DNA of 64,000 nucleotides, from NCBI GenBank assembly GCA_018434325.1, contig JAHDPO010000031.1:1-64000 (forward strand), given 5' to 3'. The notes below the pieces were generated by a model that was not told the DNA's origin, did not search any database, and saw nothing but the letters and a program-made list of their open reading frames with translations. The position numbers and the translations under genes were made by a program. Positions 41,330-50,216 of this stretch are shown in pieces; position 1 is the stretch's first letter; each line of letters begins with the position of its first letter. Source of the DNA: Clostridia bacterium (GTDB lineage Bacteria; Bacillota; Peptococcia; DRI-13; UBA5745).

Positions 41330-41719
41330 GTGGAAGAGCTGGAGTCCCTGAGGGATTATCAATTTACCAAGTCTCATGAATGGGTGCATTTTTTAAATGA
41401 TCATCAGGCCTTGATCGGCATTACCCGCCATGGCCAGAAACTCTTGGGAGATTTGGTCTATATCACCTTGCCGGCAGATGAAGAGGAAATCGAAGCGGGA
41501 GAAGCCTTTGCCGAGCTGGTTTCGGCCCGGGCCGATTCCGACGTTTACTGTCCGGTCAGCGGCAAAATCACCAAAGTAAACATGAATTTGCTGACGGATC
41601 CGAACCGGATCACCAAAGACCCTTACGAGGCCTGGATGATTGAGGTGTCGGATATCAGTGATCACGAGCCGCTTTTGGAAGCCGATGATTATCAGCGCTT
41701 TTTGGATACGGAGCAATAA
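41330..41719 (+). CDS. GcvH-like lipoyl-domain protein with Arg at the lipoylation site
   Basis: This 129-residue protein has the GcvH pattern: YQFTKSHEWVHF, IGITRHGQKLLGDLVYITLP, then FAELVSARADSDVYCPVSG. In GcvH the lipoylated Lys lies in ESVKAxS; here the aligned residue is Arg67 (codon CGG). It cannot carry lipoate at this position, so it cannot serve the glycine cleavage system in the usual way. The start GTG 41330 is chosen because GGAGGAAGACGGAA precedes it. It lies 125 nt after the EPSPS-like gene, also altered at its active site. Confidence 0.78.
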   Translation: MEELESLRDYQFTKSHEWVHFLNDHQALIGITRHGQKLLGDLVYITLPADEEEIEAGEAFAELVSARADSDVYCPVSGKITKVNMNLLTDPNRITKDPYEAWMIEVSDISDHEPLLEADDYQRFLDTEQ

Positions 41720-41757
41720 GTCCCCGGGGCCGGCGGCGTCTGGAGCGCCGAGTAGGG

Positions 41758-43215
41758 CTAGAGTACCGGCTGCCAGGCTTTTTTCAAGGCTTCCACAGCG
41801 GGAAGTATATCTTTTTCCGGAATAGCCGCATAGGAGAGCATCAATTGCTGCCAGGGGCGGCCGGGATCCTTTTTATTCTCCATGGTTTCCGACAAAGGAA
41901 TAAGTGCTACGCCTTCGCCCAGTGCCCGGCCCGCCAGGCTCTGGGCGCTTTCTTTGCTGGCCGCCAACAAAAGGAGGCGCAGGCCGCTTTCGTAAGGCGC
42001 TACCGTAAGGCCTTGGGGGAAGCAATGAGCCAAGGCTTGCCGCAAGCGCTGGCTTTTCAGATCATAGATGCGCCGCAGCCGCCGGATATGGCGGTTCAAG
42101 TGGCCATCGGCAATAAAATCCGCCAGGGCCAGCTGCTCCATGCCGGAAGCCGTCTGGTTATACCGAAAACCTACCTGCCTGTATGCCGGCAGCAGAGAAT
42201 GGGGCAGCACCATGTAGCTGATGCGCAAGGAGGGCAGCATGGTACGGGAAAAAGAGCCGAGATAAATGACGTTTTCACCCCGGTCAAGGCTTTGGAGGGA
42301 AGGCAGGGGCCGCAGCAGATAGCGGAATTCGCCGATATAGTCATCCTCCAGCAACAGGGCGCCTTGCTGAACTGCCCGGCCCAGCAGGTTGAGACGCTGG
42401 GCTGCCGTTACCGCTTCCCCCTGATAAGGATTGGAGGGATTAATACAGATCAGCCCCGGCAGCCGGGCCTGTTCGTCTTCCAGCTCCGCCAAAGAAAAGG
42501 AGCGGATTTGGTAATGGTGATCCCGGAAAATCTGCTCTGCCTGAAAAAAGCCGGGGGCTTGAATCCCAATAGTGGTAATGGGTTGGGGCAAGGCGAGGGC
42601 TTGGCCGGCCAGAGCTTTATCGGCAGCAAGGCTTTTGTTGTAGACCTCCAGAATACCGCAGAGTATGTGGAGCAGGCTTTGGGTGCCAGCCCCCACTACG
42701 ATTTGCTGGGGGCTGCAGCGGACGTCCCGGGCCTCGTCGCTGTATTTTGCCAAAGTATAAAGCAGCCGGGGCTCGCCTTGATAGGGGCCATAGGAGGTCA
42801 GCAATTCTGGCTGCTTTAGGGCATTGTGGAGATAGCGGCGCCAGACCGTCATATTAAAGCTGTCGTTTTCCACCCCATAGCTGCGAAAATTATAGCGAAC
42901 AGCCGGCCCGTCGTCTAAAGCTGCTTCCTTTGCCTCCCCGAATGGAGGCAGCGGACCTTGCAGGTCATGTAAATCGGCGGCATAATAGCCTTGCTTCGGC
43001 TTGCTGATCAGGAAGCCTTCGTCTAGGAGCTGGCTGTAAGCGATTTCCACTGTGATGCGGCTGACGCCCAAGGCCTTAGCCAGGCTGCGGATAGAGGGCA
43101 GCTTTTGGCCGGAGTTCAGATTCCCCTCTTGCATGGCTTCCTTGATCAGCGTAATTAATTGGCGGTACATGGGCAGCTTGCCTTGGGGATCAAGCCGCAG
43201 CGTAGTCAGGAGCAT
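41758..43215 (-). CDS. PdxR/MocR-type GntR regulator with aminotransferase domain
   Basis: This 485-residue protein has an N-terminal GntR winged helix (LPMYRQLITLIKEAMQEGNL, GQKLPSIRSLAKALGVSRITVEIAYSQL) and a class-I aminotransferase-like domain (ICINPSNPYQGEAV, LLEDDYIGEFRY, and YLGSFSRTMLPSLRISYM with the PLP Lys replaced by Arg or Thr at the usual SFSK position). MocR regulators bind PLP or an amino acid adduct and control vitamin B6, GABA or transport genes. GGAGGCGACCTT precedes the ATG. Its target is not evident; the next gene upstream across the gap is cysteine synthase. Confidence 0.88.
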   Translation of the reverse strand: MLLTTLRLDPQGKLPMYRQLITLIKEAMQEGNLNSGQKLPSIRSLAKALGVSRITVEIAYSQLLDEGFLISKPKQGYYAADLHDLQGPLPPFGEAKEAALDDGPAVRYNFRSYGVENDSFNMTVWRRYLHNALKQPELLTSYGPYQGEPRLLYTLAKYSDEARDVRCSPQQIVVGAGTQSLLHILCGILEVYNKSLAADKALAGQALALPQPITTIGIQAPGFFQAEQIFRDHHYQIRSFSLAELEDEQARLPGLICINPSNPYQGEAVTAAQRLNLLGRAVQQGALLLEDDYIGEFRYLLRPLPSLQSLDRGENVIYLGSFSRTMLPSLRISYMVLPHSLLPAYRQVGFRYNQTASGMEQLALADFIADGHLNRHIRRLRRIYDLKSQRLRQALAHCFPQGLTVAPYESGLRLLLLAASKESAQSLAGRALGEGVALIPLSETMENKKDPGRPWQQLMLSYAAIPEKDILPAVEALKKAWQPVL

Positions 43216-43387
43216 AAGGTCGCCTCCTTTTTTGGGCGCGTAATGATATTCAAATCTGTCCCTGTCATTATATATTATTTTTGAAGGCGCTGTCCATAGA
43301 AAGAAGGCTATAACCTGTCTCGCTGCTCAATTTTGCAGGTTTTCCCCCAATATGCAGACTCATGGTGGTTCTTACGGTTATTTTTGC

Positions 43388-43500
43388 GCAAAATTTCAAG
43401 TTTAAAGTGTCCGCACTCAGTTTTTTGACTTGTTTTGGCTTGAAAATGGTTGAGAACCCCACCTTTTGGGCAATGACACACTTTAAACTTGAAATTTTGC
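43388..43500. repeat. Long inverted repeat, copy B of the dispersed family
   Basis: Arms 43388-43410 and 43478-43500 are perfectly complementary over 23 nt around a 67-nt spacer. They are nearly the same as the arms at 13169-13193/13280-13302. The gap 43216-43703 contains no supported gene; besides this repeat it holds the cysK terminator. Confidence 0.65.
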
Positions 43501-43618
43501 TCATTTTACAAGGTTTTAGTTCCGCTATGACCGATTCGCTTTTCCTATTTTCATCTGCCGGGCCAAATGCGGAATATTGCCCGGGCAATAACGCCAAATA
43601 AACGCCAAGCAGGTGAAG

Positions 43619-43664
43619 AAAAAAGCTGCTTCTCCCGATCCACCGGATCAAAGAGAGGCAGCCT
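43619..43664 (-). terminator. Terminator of the cysteine synthase gene
   Basis: On the minus strand GGCTGCCTCTC pairs with GGGAGAAGCAGC around a GATCCGGTGGATC inner hairpin, followed by TTTTTTC. Confidence 0.8.
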
Positions 43665-43703
43665 TGCCGATTACCTTCCAATATATAAAGAGTGGAGCCG
43701 ATA

Positions 43704-44630
43704 TTAATCAAACAACGGCGTGCTGAAATAGCGCTCACCGGTATCCGGCAGCAGAGTAACGACGGTCTTGCCTTTCCCTAGCTTTTTGGCCATTTTCAAA
43801 GCGGCGGCTACGTTGGTACCGCTGGAGATGCCGCACATCAAGCCTTCCAGCCGGGCCAGGTCCTTGGAGGTCCGGATGGCTTCCTCATCGCTAATAATAA
43901 CGACTTCATTATAAATCTGCGTATCCAGATTATCGGGAATCAAGCCGTCGCCGATGCCCATTTGCAGATGGCTGCTGATCTTGCCGCCGGAAAGGAAAGC
44001 GGCGTTTTCCGGCTCTAAAGCCCAGATCAGAATATCGGGATTGCTTTGGCGCAAAACCTGGCCGATACCGCTGATGCAGCCGCCGGTGCCGATGCCGGAG
44101 CAAAAGCCGTGGATGGGCTTGTTCACTTGCTCAAGGATTTCCCGGCCGGTTTGCAGCCGGTGAACGGCGGGATTAGCGGGATTAGTGAATTGCTGGGGCA
44201 CGTAAACCTTAGGGTTTTCCGCCTTCATTTTCAGAGCGGTCTTCAGGCAATTATCAATGCATTCGCCAATGTTGCAGTTGTCTTTGACGACGATGACCTC
44301 GGCGCCATAGTTTTTTACCAGCTTACGGCGTTCTTCGCTGACGGAATCCGGCATAATGATAATCGTTTTATAGCCTCTCACCGCCCCCACAAGAGCTAAG
44401 CCGATGCCTTGGTTACCGCTGGTGGGCTCCACAATGATCGTATCGGGGTTAATATCGCCCCGCAGTTCCGCCTCCCGGATCATGTTGAAAGCCGTTCTGG
44501 TTTTGATGGAACCGCCAATATTAACACCTTCAAATTTGACCAGCACTTCCGCATCGTTTTCGCCGGGCAGCCGGTTAAGGCGAATTATCGGCGTATTGCC
44601 AATAGCCTCCAAAACATTAGCGTAGATCAT
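43704..44630 (-). CDS. cysK: Cysteine synthase (O-acetylserine sulfhydrylase family)
   Basis: This 308-residue PLP enzyme has NTPIIRLNRL, the PLP-lysine segment VNIGGSIKTRTAFNMI, TSGNQGIGLALV (substrate loop), CSGIGTGGCISGIGQVL (phosphate loop) and LPDTGERYFSTPLF. The usual GGSxKDR has Thr instead of Asp after the Lys, a small deviation. It makes cysteine from O-acetylserine and sulfide, or may act on a related substrate. A promoter TTGTAT-18-TATAAT lies 35 nt upstream. With the desulfidase-like gene at 35121, the window carries enzymes for both making and breaking cysteine. Confidence 0.9.
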   Translation of the reverse strand: MIYANVLEAIGNTPIIRLNRLPGENDAEVLVKFEGVNIGGSIKTRTAFNMIREAELRGDINPDTIIVEPTSGNQGIGLALVGAVRGYKTIIIMPDSVSEERRKLVKNYGAEVIVVKDNCNIGECIDNCLKTALKMKAENPKVYVPQQFTNPANPAVHRLQTGREILEQVNKPIHGFCSGIGTGGCISGIGQVLRQSNPDILIWALEPENAAFLSGGKISSHLQMGIGDGLIPDNLDTQIYNEVVIISDEEAIRTSKDLARLEGLMCGISSGTNVAAALKMAKKLGKGKTVVTLLPDTGERYFSTPLFD

Positions 44631-44665
44631 TACTCCAGCTCCTTATCCGATATAGTAATCAGTTC

Positions 44666-44695
44666 ATTATAATCACAAAACCTACAGGAATACAA
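44666..44695 (-). promoter_or_regulatory. Promoter of the cysteine synthase gene
   Basis: On the minus strand TTGTAT (44695-44690), an 18-nt spacer and TATAAT (44671-44666) are present, followed by the gene 36 nt later. Confidence 0.65.
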
Positions 44696-44826
44696 GGAAT
44701 AATTAAAATTATTAAAATGGACTGTTATTTTAATAATTTCTTAAGCTGTTTTTATTCAGTTTCTAATTTTTCTATGGTTAAATAAGTAAAGAGAATTGCG
44801 GAGAAATAAGTTTGGAGGTAAGCGGC

Positions 44827-46200
44827 ATGAAAGGTAAAAAGAAAAAATGGCTTATTGCAGGGGGCGTGGCGGCTGCCCTTTGTCTGGCCTTAGTCATCGT
44901 CAGTCAGCTGCGGGGCGGCGAGGCTTTGCCGGCTGTCGCCACGATGAAGCTGGCAAAAGGGGATATCGAGAAAAGCATCACGCTGAAAGCCCCGCTTGAG
45001 GGGATGGATAAAGCGGAGGTTGTGTCCAGCCTTCATTGCGAGGTGATGGAGCTGAAAGTGGAAGAAGGAGATTCGGTAGCCAAAGGTCAGCTGCTGGCGG
45101 TACTGGATGATCAGGATTTGCTGCTGGCTGTGGAAAAGGCCCGAGATCAGCTGGAGCTTACCCGTTTTCAGTATCAGGAAGGGCTGAAAGAAAGTCAGCG
45201 CCAATACGCCAAGATTAAAGAAGGCTTGACGGCAGCCCGCAAACAGTATGAGCGGTCGCAATCATTATATGAGGCCGGCAGCCTTTCTTTGCAGGAGCTG
45301 GAAACTGCCGAAAGCAGCTTGAAGGATCTGGAAAACCAGGCGGCGGCTTATGCAGTATCCAAGGAAAGCGTAGTGCTTTCCCAATCGCAGAATAAGCAGC
45401 TGAGTATTTTGGAGAAAGCCCTTGGGGAAGCTGAGGATAAATTGGCTCAGGCCCAGGTCAAAAGCCCCATTGACGGCATCGTTACCCGGGTCAATGTACG
45501 CTTGGGACGTTTTGCCGACGAAACGGAAAACAAAAGCCCCATGTTTGTCATTGAGGATCTGTCCAAGCTGCAGATGAAGGTGCAGATCAGCGAATACGAT
45601 ATCGGCCAAGTGGCTGTGGGCCAAAAGGCCACTATTTCTGCGGATATCCTGGGCGGCAAGGCTGTGGCCGGCCAGGTAAGCAGGATCTCCCCCACCGGTG
45701 AAAGCAAAAGCGGCGGTACGGAGCGGGTCATTCCCACCATTATCGATATCAAGGAAGAGAATAATCAACTGATTGCCGGCATCAACGCCAAGGCGGTCAT
45801 TCATTTGGCTAAATCGGAAAATACGTTTACGGTGCCCCTGGAAGCTTTAGTGGCTGCCGATGGATCTGCCGGTGGTGCGGTTGATGGCGCTGCCGATGGA
45901 TCTGCCGATGGTGCGGTTGATAGCGCTGCTGAGGGTTCTGCCGATGGCGCGGCTGTGAGCACCGGCGCCGGCAGCTCCGCCAGCGGCGAGGCCTGGCAGG
46001 TTTATCGGGTCACTGCCGCCGGCATTCTGGAGCTGGTCGACGTTACTTTAGGGATAGAAAATGATTTGCAGGCGGAGATTTTGTCCGACCGGCTGGCAGA
46101 GGGCGATACCATCATTACTATAGTGACGCCCGATTTGCATGAGGGCATGCAGGTGCAGGCGCCGGCGGCAGAGGCAGCGGCGGAGGCAAGCCATGAGTAA
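44827..46200 (+). CDS. MacA-like adaptor protein, second efflux system
   Basis: This 457-residue protein has a membrane anchor (KWLIAGGVAAALCLALVIVSQL), a lipoyl-like domain (VVSSLHCEVMELKVEEGDSVAKGQLL), a coiled-coil hairpin (about 105-205) and a barrel domain (ISEYDIGQVAVGQKATISADI). Residues about 350-390 are a repeat of Ala-Asp-Gly-Ser units (SADGAVD, AADGSADG), probably grown by DNA slippage. GGAGGTAAGCGGC precedes ATG 44827. Its last bases overlap the ATPase gene start by 8 nt. Confidence 0.85.
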   Translation: MKGKKKKWLIAGGVAAALCLALVIVSQLRGGEALPAVATMKLAKGDIEKSITLKAPLEGMDKAEVVSSLHCEVMELKVEEGDSVAKGQLLAVLDDQDLLLAVEKARDQLELTRFQYQEGLKESQRQYAKIKEGLTAARKQYERSQSLYEAGSLSLQELETAESSLKDLENQAAAYAVSKESVVLSQSQNKQLSILEKALGEAEDKLAQAQVKSPIDGIVTRVNVRLGRFADETENKSPMFVIEDLSKLQMKVQISEYDIGQVAVGQKATISADILGGKAVAGQVSRISPTGESKSGGTERVIPTIIDIKEENNQLIAGINAKAVIHLAKSENTFTVPLEALVAADGSAGGAVDGAADGSADGAVDSAAEGSADGAAVSTGAGSSASGEAWQVYRVTAAGILELVDVTLGIENDLQAEILSDRLAEGDTIITIVTPDLHEGMQVQAPAAEAAAEASHE

Positions 46201-46924
46201 GGCGGTCATCCGTCTGACGGATGTGAGCAAAACGTATGATACCGGCGCTATTCAGGTCCAGGCCCTGAAGCATGTGGATCTTGTTATTAATGAAGGGGAA
46301 TTTGTGGCCATCATGGGCCAGTCCGGTTCCGGCAAATCCACCCTGATGAATATTCTGGGCTGCCTGGACCGGCCTACCTCCGGGAAGTTCTATCTGGGGG
46401 AAGACGACGTATCCGTTATGGATCCGAAAGAGCTGGCCACGGTGCGCAACAAAAAAATCGGTTTCGTCTTTCAGTCCTTTAATTTGATCCCCCGGACCAC
46501 AGCCTTGAAAAACGTGGAGCTGCCCATGATCTATGCCCGGCGGCCAAAAACGGAGCGGCGCCGGCAGGCGGAGGCGCTGCTGGCCAGAGTGGGGCTGGCT
46601 GACCGGGGCGATCATCTGCCCAATGAGCTTTCCGGCGGCCAAAAGCAGAGAGTGGCCATCGCCAGAGCCTTGGTGAATCAGCCGCAAATGCTGCTGGCCG
46701 ACGAGCCTACAGGCAATCTGGATACGGGCTCCTCTCTTGAGATCATGGAGCTGTTTACCGCCCTTAACAGCGAAGGCGTCACGGTGGTGGTGGTTACGCA
46801 CGAAGAGGAGATCGCCGCTTATTGCGGCCGGGTAGTGCGGTTTAAGGACGGGCAGCTAATCAGCGATTTGCTTCAGGAGCCGGTACGGCCGGCTGCCGCT
46901 GCTAAAGGGGGGGATGACCGATGA
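46193..46924 (+). CDS. MacB-type ABC ATPase, second efflux system
   Basis: This 243-residue ATPase carries Walker A GQSGSGKST, FQSFNLIPRTTALKNVELPM, signature LSGGQKQRVAIARALV, Walker B MLLADEPTGNLD and the H-loop VTHE. ATG 46193 lies within the end of the adaptor gene. It belongs to the same subfamily as the gene at 31794 but is clearly a different paralogue. A C-terminal tail of about 20 residues rich in Ala and Gly is extra. Confidence 0.92.
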   Translation: MSKAVIRLTDVSKTYDTGAIQVQALKHVDLVINEGEFVAIMGQSGSGKSTLMNILGCLDRPTSGKFYLGEDDVSVMDPKELATVRNKKIGFVFQSFNLIPRTTALKNVELPMIYARRPKTERRRQAEALLARVGLADRGDHLPNELSGGQKQRVAIARALVNQPQMLLADEPTGNLDTGSSLEIMELFTALNSEGVTVVVVTHEEEIAAYCGRVVRFKDGQLISDLLQEPVRPAAAAKGGDDR

Positions 46925-48129
46925 CGATGCTGCTGGAAAATTTCATCATGTCCCTCCAAGCCATTCGGGCCAACAAGATGCGCTCTCTTCTGACCATGCT
47001 GGGCGTGATCATCGGCATCAGCTCCGTTATTACCATCGTCTCCATTGGCGACAGCATGAGAAATTTTATGACGGACCAGTATAAGGACGTAGGCATTAAC
47101 AGAGCCATGGTTTATACGAGGCCTTTGGACGGCTTCTATTCGGACAGCGATTATTTCACCGTCGACGATTTGGACATAGTGCTGGAGGCCATGAACGGGG
47201 ATTTGGCCTATGCGGATCTAAACGGCTGGAGCAACGGCACCATCAAGAGAAAAAGCCTTGATATCAACGTGGAAATGCAGGAAGTAGCCAAGCATTTTGA
47301 AAGCATTGCCAATGTGAAAATCATTGAAGGCCGTATGATCAACGACGCCGACATCAACGGCCGCCGGCCCCATATTGTGCTGCCGGAAAAAACGGCTTTG
47401 GAGATCTTCGGCACCGCCAAATGCACAGGCAAGGTTATTGAGATGGAAGTGGAAGGCGAGCGGCGGGAACTGACGGTAGTAGGCGTTTATCGCAAAGAAA
47501 TGAGCGCCGCTTCTTTGATGCTTCTGGGCAATCCTACGGCCTATGTGCCATACTCCTATATCCGTAATGCGGATAATCATATGACTTTTTACCTCAACGT
47601 TTATTTTGCCGATGATGCTGATAAAGAGGCGGGCTATCGCCGGCTGACCAATGTGATAGCCAGAATGAAAAACCGCCAGCCGGAGGAGATCCGGATGCAT
47701 ACGGTGGCCGAGGAGATGCAGCAGGTGGACATGGTGCTGGGCTCCCTATCCCTGGCGGTTGGCGCTATTGCCGCCATTTCTCTCCTGGTGGGCGGTATCG
47801 GCATCATGAATATCATGCTGGTTTCCGTAACGGAGCGAACCAGGGAGATCGGTATCCGCAAAGCCCTGGGGGCTCAGCCCTGGGATATCAAGTTTCAGTT
47901 TCTGACGGAATCCGCCATCATTTCGGCCGCCGGCGGCATCATCGGTACGACTTTTGGCCTGGCTACCGTATTAATTTTGGGGAAAGTGGTGGACATCGCC
48001 GTAGTCGTCAATCCCGGCACCGTCCTTTTGGCTGTGGCTTTTTCCGCCGCCGTCGGTATCGGTTTTGGCTTTTATCCCGCTTCCAAGGCTGCCAACGCCG
48101 ATCCCATCGAGGCCCTGCGCTACGAGTAA
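46921..48129 (+). CDS. MacB-type ABC permease, second efflux system
   Basis: This 402-residue protein has the N-terminal helix with NKMRSLLTMLGVIIGISSVI, a large extracytoplasmic domain (about 50-270) and the C-terminal signature GGIGIMNIMLVSVTERTREIGIRKALGAQP. ATG 46921 overlaps the ATPase stop (ATGA). No TolC-like gene follows this set, unlike the first efflux operon, so it either shares that component or works without one. A very long hairpin follows the stop. Confidence 0.92.
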   Translation: MTMLLENFIMSLQAIRANKMRSLLTMLGVIIGISSVITIVSIGDSMRNFMTDQYKDVGINRAMVYTRPLDGFYSDSDYFTVDDLDIVLEAMNGDLAYADLNGWSNGTIKRKSLDINVEMQEVAKHFESIANVKIIEGRMINDADINGRRPHIVLPEKTALEIFGTAKCTGKVIEMEVEGERRELTVVGVYRKEMSAASLMLLGNPTAYVPYSYIRNADNHMTFYLNVYFADDADKEAGYRRLTNVIARMKNRQPEEIRMHTVAEEMQQVDMVLGSLSLAVGAIAAISLLVGGIGIMNIMLVSVTERTREIGIRKALGAQPWDIKFQFLTESAIISAAGGIIGTTFGLATVLILGKVVDIAVVVNPGTVLLAVAFSAAVGIGFGFYPASKAANADPIEALRYE

Positions 48130-48131
48130 GT

Positions 48132-48240
48132 TGAAGGCCGGTATAGCCTCTGCTCACTCTTCGCGGGCCAAACCACGAAGGAAGTATAGCAAGGTGGTTT
48201 GGCCCGCTGCGAATGTTCGCTGAGACTATACCGGCCTTCA
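48132..48240. repeat. 109-nt long hairpin between the efflux and pyr operons
   Basis: TGAAGGCCGGTATAG pairs with CTATACCGGCCTTCA at the ends, and GCGGGCCAAACCAC pairs with GTGGTTTGGCCCGC in the middle; the parts between are partly complementary. No T-run follows directly. It may be a bidirectional transcription end, an mRNA stabiliser or a miniature mobile repeat. Confidence 0.75.
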
Positions 48241-48284
48241 TAAAAGATTAGGGATTTTCATATAAAAGTATACAAATATCCCTC

Positions 48285-48314
48285 TGGACAAAATCCGCCG
48301 TCAGAGGTTATACT
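48285..48314 (+). promoter_or_regulatory. Promoter of the pyrBI leader
   Basis: TGGACA (48285-48290), an 18-nt spacer and TATACT (48309-48314) are present. The start region is AAAAAAG, where slippage synthesis is conceivable. Confidence 0.6.
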
Positions 48315-48325
48315 AAAAAAGAAAT

Positions 48326-48388
48326 GCTTCGGCGGTTTCATTCAAACGAAAGTTAAAACGCTTTGCCGAAGCCGGCAAGGCGTTTTTT
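48326..48388 (+). promoter_or_regulatory. Attenuator in the pyrBI leader
   Basis: Terminator arms AACGCTTTGCC (48357-48367) and GGCAAGGCGTT (48374-48384) form an 11-bp stem followed by T residues. GCTTCGGC (48326-48333) can instead pair with GCCGAAGC (48365-48372), which would break the terminator. The two folds exclude each other, as expected for an attenuator. I see no clear PyrR-binding consensus. Confidence 0.7.
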
Positions 48389-48456
48389 ATGGAGTATGGG
48401 CCTCTGTATCGGACCTTCACCCTTTCGCCGGCAGCTTGTAAGATGAGGAGGTTTTT

Positions 48457-49422
48457 ATGCGGCATTTAATTGATCCTTTAGATTTTACCGTAGAAGAAAT
48501 TGAGGCCCTATTAGATGTAGCCGATGAGATTGCGGCAGACCGTCAGGCATTTCGCCAGGTTTGTCAGGGCAAGACATTGGCTACACTTTTTTATGAGGCC
48601 AGTACCAGGACCCGCCTGAGCTTTGAGGCAGCCATGCTCAATCTGGGCGGCAACGTCCTGGGCTTTGCTACGGCAGACAGCAGCTCGGCAGTCAAAGGGG
48701 AAAGTGTGGCGGATACCATCCGTACCGTTTCCTGCTACGCCGATATCTGCGCCATGCGCCACCCCAAGGAAGGCGCACCCCTGCGGGCCTCCCGCTTTTC
48801 CCGGATCCCAGTGATCAATGCCGGTGACGGCGGTCACCAGCATCCCACTCAGACCCTGACGGATCTCATGACCATCCGGCGGCGGCGCAAGCAGCTGGGC
48901 AATATCACCATCGGTCTTTGCGGCGATCTGAAATTCGGCCGTACCGTGCATTCTCTCATCAAATCGCTGGCCCGTTATGAAGGCGTTAAATTCATCCTGA
49001 TCTCACCGGAGGAGCTGCGGGTGCCGGATTACGTCATCGAAGAGGTGCTCTGGGATAAAGGGGTGCCTTTCGTCGAGGCGGAAGACATGGAGCTGGTCAT
49101 GGATCAGCTGGATATCCTTTATATGACCAGAGTGCAGAAGGAAAGATTCTTCAATGAAGAGGACTACGTGCGCTTGAAGGATACTTATATCCTGACGCCG
49201 GATAAGCTGGCGGCGGCTAAGCCGGACATGGCTATTCTCCATCCCCTGCCCAGAGTCAATGAGATATCCATTGATGTGGATCAGGACCCCCGGGCCGCCT
49301 ATTTTGAACAAGCCCAAAACGGCGTTTACGTCCGGATGGCCTTAATCATGATGCTGCTGGAATTAGCCAGTCCCGCGGCCGCTATGGCCAAGGACGGGGC
49401 TTCAATAAAGGAGGGCCGCTAA
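48457..49422 (+). CDS. pyrB: Aspartate carbamoyltransferase catalytic chain
   Basis: This 321-residue protein has the carbamoyl-phosphate motif [16 protein letters not shown], the mobile-loop [18 protein letters not shown] and [10 protein letters not shown]. It makes N-carbamoyl-aspartate, the first committed step of pyrimidine synthesis. GATGAGGAGGTTTTT precedes the ATG. It is coupled to pyrI with no gap. The C-terminus has about 15 extra residues after LLEL. Confidence 0.96.
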   Translation: MRHLIDPLDFTVEEIEALLDVADEIAADRQAFRQVCQGKTLATLFYEASTRTRLSFEAAMLNLGGNVLGFATADSSSAVKGESVADTIRTVSCYADICAMRHPKEGAPLRASRFSRIPVINAGDGGHQHPTQTLTDLMTIRRRRKQLGNITIGLCGDLKFGRTVHSLIKSLARYEGVKFILISPEELRVPDYVIEEVLWDKGVPFVEAEDMELVMDQLDILYMTRVQKERFFNEEDYVRLKDTYILTPDKLAAAKPDMAILHPLPRVNEISIDVDQDPRAAYFEQAQNGVYVRMALIMMLLELASPAAAMAKDGASIKEGR

Positions 49423-49869
49423 ATGCTGAATATTGACAGCCTGGAACGGGGCATCGTTATCGACCATATCAAAGCCGGCAGCGCCATGTGGCTTTACCAG
49501 CTGCTGAACCTGGACCGCCTGGAGTGTACGGTGGCTATTATCAAAAATGCCCGCAGCAATAAGCTGGGCAAAAAAGACATCATCAAGATTGAAGGCATGC
49601 TGGATATCAATTTGGAGATTCTGGGCTATATCGACCCCAACATCACCATCGCCATCATCGACGAAGGTAAAATCATCGAGAAAAAACGGCTGGTGCCCCC
49701 GGAAACCCTCCGTAATGTCATCCGCTGCAAAAATCCCCGCTGCATCACCAGCATTGAGGAAGGGGTGGATCATATTTTCCGGTTGACCAAAGGCCAAAAC
49801 GGTCCCCGCTACCGTTGTGCATATTGCGAACAGGAAGATCAGGGCCAGCCCGAGAAACTGCTTAAATAA
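49423..49869 (+). CDS. pyrI: Aspartate carbamoyltransferase regulatory chain
   Basis: This 148-residue protein has an N-terminal nucleotide-binding domain (GIVIDHIKAGSAMWLYQLL, NARSNKLGKKDIIKIEG) and a C-terminal zinc domain with CKNPRCITS and YRCAYCEQ (four Cys). It gives allosteric control by CTP and ATP to PyrB. The start codon follows the pyrB stop directly; GGAGGGCCGCTAA supplies the binding site inside pyrB. A terminator-like hairpin lies at 49928-49959. Confidence 0.95.
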   Translation: MLNIDSLERGIVIDHIKAGSAMWLYQLLNLDRLECTVAIIKNARSNKLGKKDIIKIEGMLDINLEILGYIDPNITIAIIDEGKIIEKKRLVPPETLRNVIRCKNPRCITSIEEGVDHIFRLTKGQNGPRYRCAYCEQEDQGQPEKLLK

Positions 49870-49927
49870 AGCAAAGACTGTCTCCAAGGATTAATTTGTA
49901 GTAATCATTATTACTTGGATGATGGTT

Positions 49928-49959
49928 CACAAGGCGAAGGCAACGGCTTTCGCCTTGTG
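49928..49959 (+). terminator. Hairpin terminator after pyrI
   Basis: CACAAGGCGAA pairs with TTCGCCTTGTG, enclosing a GGC-AAC-GGC-like loop, and is followed by GTATTTT. The rest of the gap to 50216 holds AT-rich promoter-like DNA (for example TATAAAA near 50003) and a small CCCTCGGGAAGGG stem, but no gene. Confidence 0.6.
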
Positions 49960-50216
49960 GTATTTTCCCGTTGCTGCCGGCCCGCACCGAATATTTTATT
50001 GTATAAAAAGGAAATTTCGAAAAAATTACGGCAGTAAATCCCTCGGGAAGGGATTATTCCAGAGCCGTCGAATAAAATTAAAATAGACAAGAAATTTAGC
50101 ATGAAATGAGCCTCAAGCAAATAGCAGAATATTTTGAATCATAGGATAACAAGGGGGAGTGTTTCAAAAAATTCTATTGTCAATCCAGCGTTATCATTTG
50201 AAAGGGAGGGAATTTA

